DNA of 64,000 nt from Brachycybe producta (taxonomy: Eukaryota; Arthropoda; Diplopoda; Playtdesmida; Andrognathidae), in contig JAUPFP010000003.1 of NCBI GenBank assembly GCA_036925085.1, positions 4,266,979 through 4,330,978 on the forward strand, in the 5' to 3' direction. The position numbers and the translations under genes are program-made. The first letter of the stretch is position 1. Every line of letters starts with the position of its first letter. Shown here in pieces: positions 57,801-61,094 of this stretch. The notes beneath the pieces were generated by a model, which saw only the letters and a list, made by a program, of their open reading frames with translations, was not told the origin of the DNA and did not search any database.

Positions 57801-58122
57801 CAAGTCGCTATGGTAGTCACTAGTCGCAGACGCTACGCTCAAGGTAGCAGGTATGAAGTTCCAGCTTTACAAGCCAATGTTGCAAATCTGTAACCAGCTG
57901 AAGTTCTTTTTTCTTAGTTTTTTTTTACCCCACACTTACCGATTCAACAAAGACGTCGCCAACTTTCTGTTTATTGTCCCAATTTTCAAGCCTTTGTTTC
58001 AGCACTTCCAGAAATGTTTCGTGATGAGACAAAATCTCGGGAACTTGAAAAAACATTTCGTCGACCAAATTCGCATCAACGAGCCCCGAATATTCTTGGC
58101 TCTTTAACGACCGAAAATATTT
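24588..58122 (-). CDS. ARHGEF17: ARHGEF17 (TEM4)-type Rho guanine-nucleotide exchange factor, C-terminal 866 residues, 18 exons
   Basis: The gene runs right to left. Exons: 58122-57940, 51749-51633, 42755-42663, 38444-38217, 38087-37981, 37144-36940, 36213-36104, 31717-31626, 30570-30494, 30429-30119, 30033-29996, 28427-28319, 27454-27368, 26557-26490, 25723-25575, 25487-25313, 25119-24946, 24865-24588. All introns are GT-AG and all phases join into one frame of 2601 nt ending in TGA. Numbering from the first visible residue, 1-207 is the Dbl-homology domain (PVQRIPRYELLIK signature), about 208-378 the PH domain (KKERCLFLFSDLLI), and about 400-866 the WD-repeat-like region with VWVCNSDGYVGQV, MWLGTEDG, IIRQHKAACLRI, LLWVGTSAGV and the terminal LVISGGDGYEDF...NHLLLWQV. 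By family knowledge the protein activates RhoA-class GTPases at actin and junctions. The vertebrate protein is about 2000 residues, so the long disordered N-terminus lies upstream of 58122. ARHGEF10/10L are the nearest alternatives, but the C-terminus points to ARHGEF17. Confidence 0.9.
24946..25119 (-). CDS. ARHGEF17: ARHGEF17 exon q: IIRQHKAACLRI blade
   Basis: 174 nt, phase 1 on both sides; acceptor gaatgtag, donor gttggt. It encodes GCDDIIRQHKAACLRITSLL, then DLLWVGTSAGVILNL, a near-identical block in all ARHGEF17 proteins. Reading through the donor gives a tail unrelated to the family, whereas splicing the 80-bp intron restores HTGHVRFL. Confidence 0.92.
25313..25487 (-). CDS. ARHGEF17: ARHGEF17 exon p: propeller strand
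   Basis: 175 nt, phase 0 to phase 1; acceptor gcgacacag, donor gtcagt. It encodes HSFAVHSDTSRPIQCMVTSG then LGVWISIQNSSVVKLYHATT and VSPAVTKMLA. The stretch LGVWIS..NSSVVKLYH aligns with LGVWVTLKGSAHVCLYH of the human protein. Confidence 0.9.
25575..25723 (-). CDS. ARHGEF17: ARHGEF17 exon o: propeller strand
   Basis: 149 nt, phase 1 to phase 0; acceptor ttttttag, donor gttgtt. It encodes GGWNTTEPITITVGSAAAPV then TRMLAVQGKLWCGCQ and VINTTSLEIE. KLWCGCQN is a family hallmark; here the N is replaced by C. Confidence 0.88.
25951..26262. repeat. Family E inverted repeat in ARHGEF17 intron n-o
   Basis: It has ccttgtacacacatgagtta to acgtgtgtactagatatt and contains a G-like pair (taccgaatccagttaaggac / cacagggctctgtagaac). 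It is followed at 26263-26320 by a family H tip (gccacagattgagaaacg). Confidence 0.65.
26490..26557 (-). CDS. ARHGEF17: ARHGEF17 exon n: propeller strand
   Basis: 68 nt, entered in phase 2 and left in phase 1; acceptor cttttag, donor gtgagt. It encodes YLDGKVFVSLANGDLTVYPR, equal to the YLNNQVFVSLANGELVVY stretch of vertebrate proteins. The exon lies between the A element in one intron and E/H copies in the next. Confidence 0.88.
26603..27345. repeat. Family A TTAA-MITE filling ARHGEF17 intron m-n
   Basis: The left tip follows TTAA at 26599-26602. The right tip is shortened (cgaagtaattttaaag). It makes up about 743 of the intron's 810 bp. Confidence 0.75.
27368..27454 (-). CDS. ARHGEF17: ARHGEF17 exon m: propeller strand
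   Basis: 87 nt, phase 2 on both sides; acceptor tttatag, donor gtaagc. It encodes IHVYNCNDNIRIKKNKVKLQ then HAAAIQCI, matching VHVYQSSDSIR...KLQHAASVTCI. A family A element begins about 22 bp beyond its donor. Confidence 0.87.
27588..27810. repeat. Possible degenerate inverted repeat in intron l-m
   Basis: aagtcgcgcgattctaatat, with a small gcagtccgctagactgc hairpin and gtgtggacgca, echoes gtgtggacactg ... cgcgcgactttgt at 28160-28260 in inverted order. Weak evidence. Confidence 0.3.
27828..28085 (-). repeat. Composite P fragment, inverted
   Basis: Reverse complement of the P tail: aaggacaaaaacgtttaag, cacgtcggtatttattt, gttgcgctctccagatccaa and finally aattaaactagat. Confidence 0.6.
28319..28427 (-). 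CDS. ARHGEF17: ARHGEF17 exon l: WLGTEDG blade
   Basis: 109 nt, entered in phase 1 and left in phase 2; acceptor ttgttctcag, donor gtaaat. It encodes SLRKKSETLGNDDNRQDEMD then SMEPTMWLGTEDG, the conserved WLGTEDG motif of ARHGEF10/17-type C-terminal propellers. Confidence 0.9.
28458..28671. mobile_element. pogo/Tigger-like MITE with TA duplication
   Basis: The ends cagtagagggtcgattaccg and tcggttat-type inverted tips (ccgataaccgacgttccactg) resemble pogo/Tigger CAGTnnnnnCTCGATTATCCG ends. TA lies at 28456-28457 and 28672-28673. 214 bp, no transposase. Confidence 0.7.
28806..28848. repeat. Short hairpin
   Basis: caggttaaaaacta and tagtttttaacctg flank a 15-nt loop. It may be the remnant of a tiny inverted-repeat element. 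Confidence 0.5.
28844..29272 (+). other. Unexplained open frame with coding-like composition inside ARHGEF17 intron k-l
   Basis: A 142-codon plus-strand frame runs between stops. The first two thirds contain SKAAEAALNNCAVYKK, KELPKYGLHASRRAISTRV and NWIEVDSRQTRWEL, with mixed codon use unlike the surrounding AT-rich filler. The last third becomes lysine- and phenylalanine-rich and looks non-coding. It has no clear start codon or flanking splice site. It could be a decayed exon, a retrocopy fragment or a transposon remnant. No family was recognised. Confidence 0.25.
29342..29709. repeat. Family C hAT-like MITE in ARHGEF17 intron k-l
   Basis: It starts tagaggtgggacaaatcc and carries all blocks; the far tip ends gggattcgaatgat without the GGGAC motif. 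Confidence 0.75.
29996..30033 (-). CDS. ARHGEF17: ARHGEF17 micro-exon k (38 nt): acidic loop
   Basis: 38 nt, entered in phase 2 and left in phase 1; acceptor tccgaag, donor gtaaac. It encodes ESSEEEKEVNSE. Evidence is the correct phase on both sides, consensus splice sites and acidic composition like the family's SDSDDES loop. It is the least certain exon because it is so short, although skipping it would break the frame between j and l. Confidence 0.7.
30119..30429 (-). CDS. ARHGEF17: ARHGEF17 exon j: first blade of WD-like region
   Basis: 311 nt, phase 0 to phase 2; acceptor ttgtttag, donor gtttat. It encodes FTCAASTLGLNAHNLRDVWV, then CNSDGYVGQVCVLSLQPDPT, VCNARILCI and an acidic stretch VDEEEPC. 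VWVCNSDGYVGQV is close to identical with vertebrate ARHGEF17. The acidic tail corresponds to the variable acidic loop before the WLGTEDG blade. Confidence 0.92.
30494..30570 (-). CDS. ARHGEF17: ARHGEF17 exon i: linker after PH
   Basis: 77 nt, phase 1 to phase 0; acceptor cttttag, donor gttgtt. It encodes LSTDRRLPPEFMYPLPIRKT then RAGLQ, matching the LDPEFLKAIPIMKTRSGMQ linker of the family. The following intron is only 64 bp. The GTTG donor is unusual but recurs in exon o. Confidence 0.85.
30675..31090. repeat. Repeat L: roughly 90-bp tandem units in intron h-i
   Basis: About four degenerate copies of a unit containing cagaagccgcttgtgtgcaa and tccatagcaatacatcacaa, bounded by gcatgcgaaccgc-type sequence. 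Related units occur at 42950-43150 and 43820-44050. Confidence 0.55.
31091..31625. other. Intron sequence, partly GC-richer
   Basis: The block at 31320-31545 (cggcgccgctccgctctac ...) is GC-rich but lacks a clean frame with splice sites. No product recognised. Confidence 0.35.
31626..31717 (-). CDS. ARHGEF17: ARHGEF17 exon h: end of PH module
   Basis: 92 nt, entered in phase 2 and left in phase 1; acceptor attgaaag, donor gtgcat. It encodes VGMETMSIIFPVPDKRASWE then AAFHEAKQKL. The terminal WExAFxEAK helix is the C-terminal helix of the PH module. The 4.4-kb intron before it holds a palindrome, composite P, nested H/C copies, a Z-DNA-like tract and a hAT element. Confidence 0.85.
31981..32064. 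repeat. 84-nt hairpin, arms 34/35 matched
   Basis: Arms 31981-32015 and 32030-32064 differ at one position; the loop is 14 nt. In the ARHGEF17 g-h intron. Confidence 0.75.
32222..32507. repeat. MITE-like palindrome with AAGCTGGGTTCACACGAG ends
   Basis: Inverted ends aagctgggttcacacgagtc and gactcgtgtgaacccagctt, plus inner gtgagttgatcaactcac. No certain target duplication. Confidence 0.65.
32607..33170 (+). repeat. Composite repeat P with nested D variant (32651-32790)
   Basis: Full-length sister of the 5073 copy: ctagtgggttaacccgtcat, hairpin, D variant bounded by caaattc/ataaattc, CT-rich stretch, gggttcttggatgggg and (CA)n. Confidence 0.75.
33175..33305. repeat. AT-rich palindrome
   Basis: acaacatcaaaaagaaatta and the inverted taatttctttttgatgttgt frame a roughly 30-bp centre. 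Confidence 0.6.
33521..34217. repeat. Family H inverted repeat interrupted by a family C element
   Basis: Outer ends aaggctgggatttttatgca and tgcataaaaatctgagcctt with a roughly 60-bp arm (tttctcaatttgtggc). The body is split at 33600/34010 by the C element. Confidence 0.7.
33601..34009. mobile_element. Family C hAT-like MITE with perfect 8-bp duplication CTTTTTTC
   Basis: 409 bp, ends tagaggtgggac and gtctcatcccta; flanks 33593-33600 and 34010-34017 are both cttttttc. This copy assigns family C to the hAT superfamily. Confidence 0.85.
34491..34797. repeat. Long palindrome with GACGTTTCGAC...GTCATCTTCAG centre
   Basis: Arms of about 130 bp (gatttagttcttttcaatag and its complement) enclose a loop with tgacgtttcgactgcaattg and tagtcatcttcagagc. 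The loop motif is shared by several unrelated animal repeats; class unassigned. Confidence 0.6.
34994..35156. repeat. Alternating purine-pyrimidine (Z-DNA-prone) tract
   Basis: About 160 bp of TG/CA/CG/TA steps such as tgcgtatgcacatg, gcgtacgcacgtgcacgc and cacatgtgcgcacg with few breaks. The open frames through it (HVRTCTHV-like) are artefacts. Confidence 0.7.
35468..35923. mobile_element. hAT MITE with 8-bp duplication TTTAAGTG
   Basis: 456 bp, ends caggggtgtccac and gttgggcacccctg; flanks 35460-35467 and 35924-35931 are both tttaagtg. Contains G tracts at 35521-35531 and about 35898-35910. Confidence 0.85.
36104..36213 (-). CDS. ARHGEF17: ARHGEF17 exon g: after PH core
   Basis: 110 nt, leaves in phase 2; acceptor ttttgtgaag, donor gtgagt. 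It encodes NLDDVVKEMLGSITKQLQEK then QTSDSQLLCLELTVTT. This aligns with the SLDDALRDL...LSEKQAL stretch that follows FPHQ in the family. No useful long open frame marks this exon; it was placed by continuity and phase. Confidence 0.85.
36262..36800. repeat. GTTAATAACA-rich repeat in intron f-g
   Basis: Irregular copies of tgttaataacaaa on both strands lie between ataacaccgaagaaatagc and gctacttccggtgt, which are inverted partners. Probably a MITE whose interior is a minisatellite. Confidence 0.5.
36940..37144 (-). CDS. ARHGEF17: ARHGEF17 exon f: PH domain
   Basis: 205 nt, entered in phase 2 and left in phase 0; acceptor tttttttag, donor gtacag. It encodes NKYKLLMRIGLDDLDIA then IKKVLKDIELLEEDTTVLNQ and ends LNCPHQ, matching the KYKMLWKLPLEDADI...LGFPHQ stretch of the vertebrate protein. 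Confidence 0.9.
37310..37673. repeat. MITE-like palindrome in intron e-f
   Basis: Inverted ends gttaccggcaatg and cattgccggtaac with internal arms aatctatagaatgcgtgac and cgtcacgcattctatagat and a tatacaatgccta-rich centre. No sure target duplication. Confidence 0.7.
37981..38087 (-). CDS. ARHGEF17: ARHGEF17 exon e: PH domain start
   Basis: 107 nt, entered in phase 0 and left in phase 2; acceptor actttag, donor gtaaga. It encodes GSLGTKKERCLFLFSDLLII then TSIKRKSGTIRKTSTL. This is the first strand pair of the PH domain; the KRKSG turn is shared with vertebrate ARHGEF17. The preceding intron is only 129 bp. Confidence 0.88.
38217..38444 (-). CDS. ARHGEF17: ARHGEF17 exon d: end of DH domain and DH-PH linker
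   Basis: 76 codons. The acceptor is ttttttgaag and the donor gtgaga. It encodes ELIKHTQVDHPDHRLL, the last DH helix (LAVKINHIEREAYEAEQMQ) and HRTFIRYDLVTMS leading into the PH domain. Reading on past the donor gives an early stop, so the donor at 38216 is needed. Confidence 0.9.
38528..38585. repeat. Family A tip fragment next to ARHGEF17 exon d
   Basis: gatgctcgcgctctttgtga ... gcagcctc then TTAA. It lies about 85 bp upstream of the exon d acceptor. Confidence 0.65.
38806..39208. repeat. MITE-like palindrome with GGGTGCGTTAAGACTACTCG ends
   Basis: Ends gggtgcgttaagactactcg and cgagtagtctaaacgcatcc flanked by TA on both sides. Arms repeat gtactcgtggttgtaccc-type words. Confidence 0.65.
39209..39670. 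other. No recognised feature
   Basis: AT-rich intron sequence with homopolymers only. Confidence 0.4.
39681..39977. mobile_element. Family H element with 10-bp duplication AGTTATAATT
   Basis: 297 bp, ends agggttcggatttccatgca and tgcatgaaaatccgaaccat; flanks 39671-39680 and 39978-39987 are both agttataatt. Long inverted arms with a 10-bp duplication suggest a Mutator-like element. Confidence 0.7.
40269..40693. repeat. Family C MITE forming the left arm of a large palindrome
   Basis: It starts tagaaatgggac and is joined at 40693 directly to D-like sequence (actacataacgaaccaatt). The same joint occurs inverted near 40972. Confidence 0.7.
40694..41214. repeat. D-like halves, spacer and inverted family C copy
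   Basis: D-like sequence at 40694-40780, spacer 40781-40884 related to P, inverted D-like half 40885-40971, inverted C part 40972-41214. Together with 40454-40693 it forms a palindrome of about 760 bp. Confidence 0.65.
41290..41500. repeat. Family D MITE, eroded ends
   Basis: acagacaatttgaaaacgga to ccgttttctaaatacctgtc with the GGCGGAGC cores inverted. No target duplication remains. Confidence 0.65.
41504..41634. repeat. Family D-related palindrome (GATACAGTCG subtype)
   Basis: acaggcatgtaaagacaaga ... cttgcctgcc with inner aagatacagtcgtttt and aaacgactgtatctt. Confidence 0.6.
41635..42065. repeat. P tail (41640-41797) followed by a truncated family C copy
   Basis: gggttcttggatcgggagag, cgttcttaaacgtttttgtc and cttaatatacagt are P tail words. 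From 41800 the C consensus runs to atgtcccatcccta at 42065. Confidence 0.65.
42066..42662. other. Intron sequence without recognised repeat
   Basis: AT-rich; includes an A19-type run near 42292-42311 and (ATTC)n near 42450-42470. Confidence 0.4.
42663..42755 (-). CDS. ARHGEF17: ARHGEF17 exon c: DH catalytic signature
   Basis: 31 codons, phase 0 on both sides; acceptor aatttcag, donor gtaaat. It encodes HMSREHKGKLTLDALLIMPV then QRIPRYELLIK. PVQRIPRYELL is the conserved-region 3 signature that contacts the Rho GTPase in DH domains, which makes the family call secure. The exon is too short to appear as a long open frame. Confidence 0.92.
42950..43150. repeat. Repeat L-related palindrome
   Basis: ccgccaaaacccggcggat, cagctacagaagttttgaaa and tgtgcaaatcttcggtgtct; an inverted relative is at 43900-44050. 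Confidence 0.45.
43175..43740. repeat. Family F: inverted arrays of GGATGAACATGGTTTTA units
   Basis: About 300 bp of tandem gatgaacat units meets their reverse complement (accatgttcatcc) near 43475. The outer words are gggtaactctaaaactcgac and gtcggattttagagttaccc. Confidence 0.75.
43790..44270. repeat. Degenerate inverted repeat (L-related)
   Basis: Contains gcacacgaaccacttttt, tttgcacacgagcggctttt and tttgcacacgaaccattttcc. It probably derives from a MITE; ends unclear. Confidence 0.4.
44375..45291. repeat. Family A TTAA-MITE interrupted by a hAT element
   Basis: TTAA at 44371-44374 and left tip gaagctactgtaaatcgcc. The body continues across the insertion at 44451/44828 and ends truncated near 45291 in the right arm. 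Confidence 0.75.
44452..44827. mobile_element. hAT MITE with perfect 8-bp duplication GAGCCCAT
   Basis: 376 bp, ends caggcccggactgggc and gcccaatccgggcctg; flanks 44444-44451 and 44828-44835 are both gagcccat. The uninterrupted site attgagcccatagaccc is seen in other A copies. Confidence 0.88.
45292..46225. repeat. Fragments of D-related repeats and unassigned sequence
   Basis: D-related words at 45470-45560 (tgacgtcagactacataac, ggggcaaacgacta) and 45660-45745 (aaccaattagaaattaatgg, gctgggcacacttgcctg). A G tract at 45462-45473. The rest, to 46225, is unassigned. Confidence 0.5.
46226..46806. repeat. Family A element cut by a polypurine tract
   Basis: From agcctacatcgcaaaattac through the central caatgtgttggcttcactct to caacctcacttaccaact, where GA-rich sequence replaces the rest of the right arm. 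Confidence 0.7.
46811..47252. repeat. 440-bp polypurine (GA) tract with a higher-order unit
   Basis: Almost uninterrupted G/A on the plus strand, with repeats of gagaggaagagaaagaaaga. Frames through it read Ser-Leu or Glu-Arg repeats and are not genes. Confidence 0.85.
47253..47999. other. Intron sequence; possible 3' flank of the 48000-48149 exon
   Basis: A minus-strand AATAAA is present near 47690. Otherwise AT-rich with no recognised repeats. Confidence 0.35.
48000..48149 (-). CDS. Candidate terminal exon of an unrecognised gene, nested in an ARHGEF17 intron
   Basis: 49 codons and TAA after a good acceptor (ttttctgaacag). It encodes AVDTIGQEDMRILTEQVYKV then DDQKWIVTILLRDFTPTQED and VYRPLPSAY. 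Third codon positions are rich in C and G (GAC, GTC, ATC, ACC) in an AT-rich setting, as in the ARHGEF17 exons. A minus-strand AATAAA lies about 310 bp downstream (near 47690). It is not needed by ARHGEF17: exons b and c are contiguous in the DH domain. I do not recognise the product and found no upstream exon in 48150-51632. Confidence 0.4.
   Translation of the reverse strand, partial: AVDTIGQEDMRILTEQVYKVDDQKWIVTILLRDFTPTQEDVYRPLPSAY
48250..48520 (-). repeat. Dispersed repeat R, copy 2 (inverted)
   Basis: tatacacttggacctgtgtg, cctacaaggtgtaaccaggt and gagtcgtgattcc-type words pair with the copy at 21020-21290. Confidence 0.5.
48521..49309. other. No recognised gene
   Basis: Contains a TATCGATAGT-rich segment near 48720-48815 related to 45292-45360. 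Mostly AT-rich intron sequence. Confidence 0.4.
49312..49775. repeat. Family G-derived array of TCGACATGTCGA units
   Basis: Left tip tacggagccttttaaaagac, then a tandem array of cgacttttaatctcgacatg (about 21 bp) and the longer cgactttttccagaatctcg variant. The right tip is absent. Confidence 0.75.
49776..50224. other. No recognised feature
   Basis: Intron sequence between two satellite arrays; no coding signal. Confidence 0.4.
50225..50785. repeat. AT minisatellite, unit about 22-23 bp (AAATCAAATGATTTTTTAAA)
   Basis: Roughly 25 units, with the first part carrying CACATG and later parts CAAATG. Each unit has a dyad AAATCAnnTGATTT. It ends at a family C element. Confidence 0.85.
50788..51186. 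repeat. Family C hAT-like MITE
   Basis: aaaggtgagacgaatcctaa to atctcccattccta with all internal blocks. Confidence 0.75.
51187..51632. other. Intron sequence without recognised feature
   Basis: Contains a short family U-like piece at 51220-51275; the rest is unassigned. Confidence 0.4.
51633..51749 (-). CDS. ARHGEF17: ARHGEF17 exon b: DH domain middle
   Basis: 39 codons, phase 0 on both sides. The acceptor is gtttcag and the donor gtaatt. It encodes FTKQPVIDTYTAFINNWKTA then KPAFAKFLE, matching the DH helices that follow VGDVFVES. The 6.2-kb intron before it and the 8.9-kb intron after it are filled with repeats. Confidence 0.9.
51890..53032. mobile_element. Family G element (1143 bp) with 6-bp duplication CTTCTC and a 20-bp satellite array
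   Basis: Ends tacggagccctgtaaaagac and gtcctttacagggcgccgta; flanks 51884-51889 and 53033-53038 are both cttctc. The left part (about 51935-52790) is a tandem array of cgactttaatctcgacattt, with 26-bp variants containing ttccag. The right part is the same palindromic core as in the copy at 4540 (aataatttaattattagagt). Confidence 0.82.
53039..53561. other. Intron sequence without recognised feature
   Basis: AT-rich; no splice-bounded coding segment seen. Confidence 0.4.
53562..54293. mobile_element. Family G element with 6-bp duplication GTAATT enclosing F and a third palindrome
   Basis: Ends tacagagccctgttgaggac and gtcctcaacagggctccgta; flanks 53556-53561 and 54294-54299 are both gtaatt. 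Inside are inverted TCTCGTCCGGACGAG-like words, then F words (ggatgaacattgtggggtaa / agttacccactaatgttcat), then ccgttttcacgataatag / ctttcacggcgatagttc. Confidence 0.8.
54417..54633. repeat. Family A half element
   Basis: TTAA at 54413-54416, left arm gaggctacacatcgcaaaat through tgctgatcgagtgagag; the rest is lost. Confidence 0.75.
54634..55769. other. No recognised gene
   Basis: Includes C- and A-runs and a GA-rich stretch at 55015-55090. ttatgttgggaacaattgtttcctaacataaa near 55412-55443 is a small hairpin. Confidence 0.45.
55850..55983. mobile_element. Small hAT MITE with eroded 8-bp duplication
   Basis: Ends tagggccagccctag and ctaatcctgggcctg; flanks ctttgcat (55842-55849) and gtttgcgt (55984-55991) match at 6 of 8 positions. 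Confidence 0.6.
56167..56859. mobile_element. hAT element with perfect 8-bp duplication ACCGGTTT
   Basis: 693 bp, ends gactggcttagctagg and cctagctacgccactg (hAT-type CAGTGGCGTAGCTAGG ends); flanks 56159-56166 and 56860-56867 are both accggttt. The interior has G/C-rich tips and a palindromic middle (ttttaaagaattatta). No transposase. Confidence 0.85.
57001..57939. repeat. Repeat fragments in the intron after exon a
   Basis: 57240-57350 is the GAACCGGTT repeat also seen at 2375. 57360-57850 holds inverted words (cagtcgctcgttatgg / agcgactagcaacttgct) of a decayed palindrome. No exon seen. Confidence 0.45.
57940..58122 (-). CDS. ARHGEF17: ARHGEF17 exon a: start of Dbl-homology domain
   Basis: 61 codons, phase 0 to phase 0. 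The acceptor is tttatttag and the donor gtaagt. It encodes KYFRSLKSQEYSGLVDANLV followed by a DEMFFQVPEIL...HHETFLE segment and VGDVFVES, the conserved-region 1 part of DH domains. The residue before K should be the end of the TE(R/K)xYVxSL helix, which would sit on an exon to the right. No such exon was recognised between 58123 and 64000. Confidence 0.9.
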
Positions 58123-58603
58123 CTAAATAAATAAAGAAAAAATACAAAAAAAAAAATCTTTATTTGGTCATTTTTGTTTTGTTTTCTTTTGTTATCATCT
58201 TGCCATAGAAGGGGGTGTTCCAAAAATAAAATTCAGTACACTTTTTTTGTTGTTGTTGTTAACAGTTTTTTTTTAAAAGCGAGTATGGATTTCAAAGAAG
58301 TCTAGATTGGTGTACTTAACTTGTTATTTTTTTTAGTGGGGAGGGAGAAGGGGGGAGGGAGAAGGGGGGGGGGGGGGGTTTCGTAACTTTTAATTAGCAT
58401 TAAAATAAATAAGACAAAAAGGAGGACGGCGCCAATTTAATGTATTTATAGACAACGGTTACAAGAATCTCCTAATTTTTTTTTTTCAGTTTATTTACAT
58501 CAACTGTGGGCAACCTATGGGCCAAATATTGTAGGATTCAGTTTCTACGTGCAGAACAAAAAAAATAATTTTGTCAAGTCATAAAAATGTCACGGCTGTT
58601 AAG
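58123..58603. other. Intron or 5' region of ARHGEF17 without recognised exon
   Basis: AT-rich with a G tract at about 58365-58378. I searched for the preceding DH helix and did not find it. Confidence 0.4.
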
Positions 58604-59240
58604 TCCCTATTACACTAGCTATGCAACTCGTGATGTGACTTGCAACTAGAACTTTGTAATAAACTTCTATATCACACTATGCAACCTAGTTTGTCAATCA
58701 AGTTTTCAAAACTTCGTTTATGTCAAGGGGGCCGACACATTCGGGTGAATCTTGTACGGTATTTGGAAGCCATTTTACTTTTAATTCGCATTTTACTGAA
58801 TTTTAAAATTTCAATTCTATTCTGAATATCCAAGTAAAATGCAGCTAAAAAGTAAAATGACTTTCCATCCACACGATTTGCTGTGAATCTTAATAAAAAT
58901 CATACATGATTTTCTTCAATGTCTGCCCCCCTTGGTTTGTGTCCATATTGTGATCAACTAACAGGAAGATCATAAACCGGAAGTCATGCAAACGGGAATT
59001 CGTTCAATGTTACATATGTTATTTCCGGCAAACGGCCTGATTGGTTGTTTGTCAGAAAAATTGAAAAGTCATTGAAAAGTCTCTCAAAGTTGAACCTGTT
59101 CAACTGTTCGGTGAGACTTGAGTCTCAACACTAGTTAATAATAAAGTTTTATCAAGTTGCATATCACACTATAAACATTGAAGTTGCATGTCACATTGCA
59201 AGTTTCCTTGCATCAATAGTTGCTAGTGTAATAGCGGCTT
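58604..59240. repeat. Family J inverted repeat, copy 1
   Basis: Ends ccctattacactagc and gctagtgtaatagcgg; core caagggggccgacacattcg. An inverted copy begins at 63363. Confidence 0.7.
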
Positions 59241-59257
59241 TAGATCATACCAAGTGA

Positions 59258-59555
59258 CTAGTGGGGTAACCACACGTCATAAATGACGAGAGCAAAATTC
59301 TAGTTTAATTTTGCTACTAAAATTATATTTAACTATTTTATTCAAATACTTCATTTTAATTCAAATATACTTCATAAAATCATAAGCACCTTACTATTGT
59401 TTGGGTTCTTGGGTTGGGAGAGCGCAACATAAAGTTGACCATGAGATAAAATCAGTTCGGTTCATTTAAATTTTAAATAAATTCCGACGTGTTTAAACGT
59501 TTTTGTCCTTGTTTGTACAGTGTTACACACAGATAGACAAAGCTTAATATATATT
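59258..59555 (+). repeat. Composite P copy lacking the D insertion (empty site)
   Basis: gtcataaatgacgagagc runs straight into aaaattctagtttaattttg with no D element. The tail words gggttcttgggttgggagag and cgttttt gtccttgtttgtac follow. Confidence 0.7.
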
Positions 59556-59636
59556 TAAAAAAATAAAATACATGTATATGCGGTAGAAATCTGAGCAGCC
59601 CAGAATAATCTGCAGCCACAGCAGCCTCCTCTAGAG

Positions 59637-59816
59637 CAAGCATGTCAAACTCAAAAGCTAACACGGGCCAAATAAACAAGTTTATATGGGCCGCAAAAAA
59701 ACAAAAACTTCAATTTTTATTGAATGTTAGTAATCCTGGATGAGACAGGAGTTGGGCCACAAAGATATTCGTTGTGGAAAGCATGTGGCTCGCGGGCCGC
59801 GAGTTTGACATGCTTG
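59637..59816. mobile_element. hAT MITE (180 bp) with 8-bp duplication CTCTAGAG
   Basis: Ends caagcatgtcaaactcaaaa and cgagtttgacatgcttg; flanks 59629-59636 and 59817-59824 are both ctctagag. Confidence 0.85.
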
Positions 59817-59824
59817 CTCTAGAG

Positions 59825-60644
59825 CATATGCGGCACTTATCGATAACTATAACCCGACACTTGTTCTAATCGTAACGTGTGACGTTACGTGGTCGTCATT
59901 GATTATAGAATAGCATTATCAATAGCTATATGTCCGGAAACTAAAAGAAAAACGCCATTATCTGTAAAGAAAACAAAAATGTAACGTCCGGCAACAACAT
60001 GTGATAGGCTCCTGCTAACCTATATTCTCATATAGCTTTATCGAGAAATTTAAATTGAATATGGAGGAAATGACATAATTAAGCACGTCTAGAAATTCTC
60101 TTCGTTCACAGAATTGTCTAGGAGGCAATGCAATTACTCTGTTCCATTCAGTGCTGCATAAAAAAGAATTAGGTTTTCAGTTTCCCGAAAACAGCCATTA
60201 TCTGCCACAACAATGAATCCCACTTATCATGTTACTCCATTTCAAAACGTTCTTGTTCCTTTACTTCCTTTCCTGCCCATGCAATGTCGTCTCACTGTAA
60301 CTTGAGGCTTATTACGTCAGAGGACCAATTGCGGGGAGGGGAGAGGGGTACGGTCCGCCCTAGACGGCACTTTTTTGGGAGATAGTAGAAGGGTCTCTCT
60401 AAAAAGCAGAAACTGCAAAGCAATGCAGAAATATAAAATTATGAAACTTTTGTCGCTCGCTACGCTCGCCGAATGTATTCTGCAATCCAGCATTATTTTT
60501 TAAGTCATGGTAAACATAAGACAATTGAGTAAAACTGAAAATTGACCTTTGATAAATAATTCCTATCGGGTTTTAGTTTATTTAATAATTTCATAATTAA
60601 TATAAAATTATATAAATCATTTCAATCACTGGATATTGATAAAC
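59825..60644. other. No recognised gene
   Basis: Unassigned sequence; no exon of the Rho GEF or any other gene could be supported. Confidence 0.4.
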
Positions 60645-61083
60645 AATACGTCGAATCCCTAATTTTTTTCGAATCCGATTCCCAAAAGGTTCTCGAATCT
60701 CTCGAATCCTTCATATAAGAATCCTATATTATTCATTAAGAAATTCATGAAGAAGATACGAATAAATGAAATTATAATATTAAATATTAAATTATTAATA
60801 ATAAAAAACACAGTGTGGCTTCACTCAGGGTCAGGCCACAAGGTGATCCATTCGTGATCCGGATAACCACCGAAATTGCCAACAATCCGCCGGGTTTTTT
60901 TATGTTAGTGAACGCTTCTATTGGACGTCAATGGAGTTAAAAAAAAACTAATTTTACTAAAGTTTTTAACAGTTTTTTAAGGTTAGGATTTGAAAGATTC
61001 GAAAGACGAAATATGCACAAAGATTCGAGTTTTCGAATCTCGTATCTTTTTAACATTGGCGGGATTCGAATGTCTCATCCCTA
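60645..61083. repeat. Family C hAT-like MITE
   Basis: Runs from the CGAATC-rich tip to aatgtctcatcccta with the usual internal blocks; the left terminal motif is decayed. Confidence 0.7.
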
Positions 61084-61094
61084 ATAATAACAAT

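Noticed and set aside
57853-58107. Plus-strand frame of 84 codons
   Set aside because: It is the complement of ARHGEF17 exon a; the minus strand carries the conserved DH sequence.
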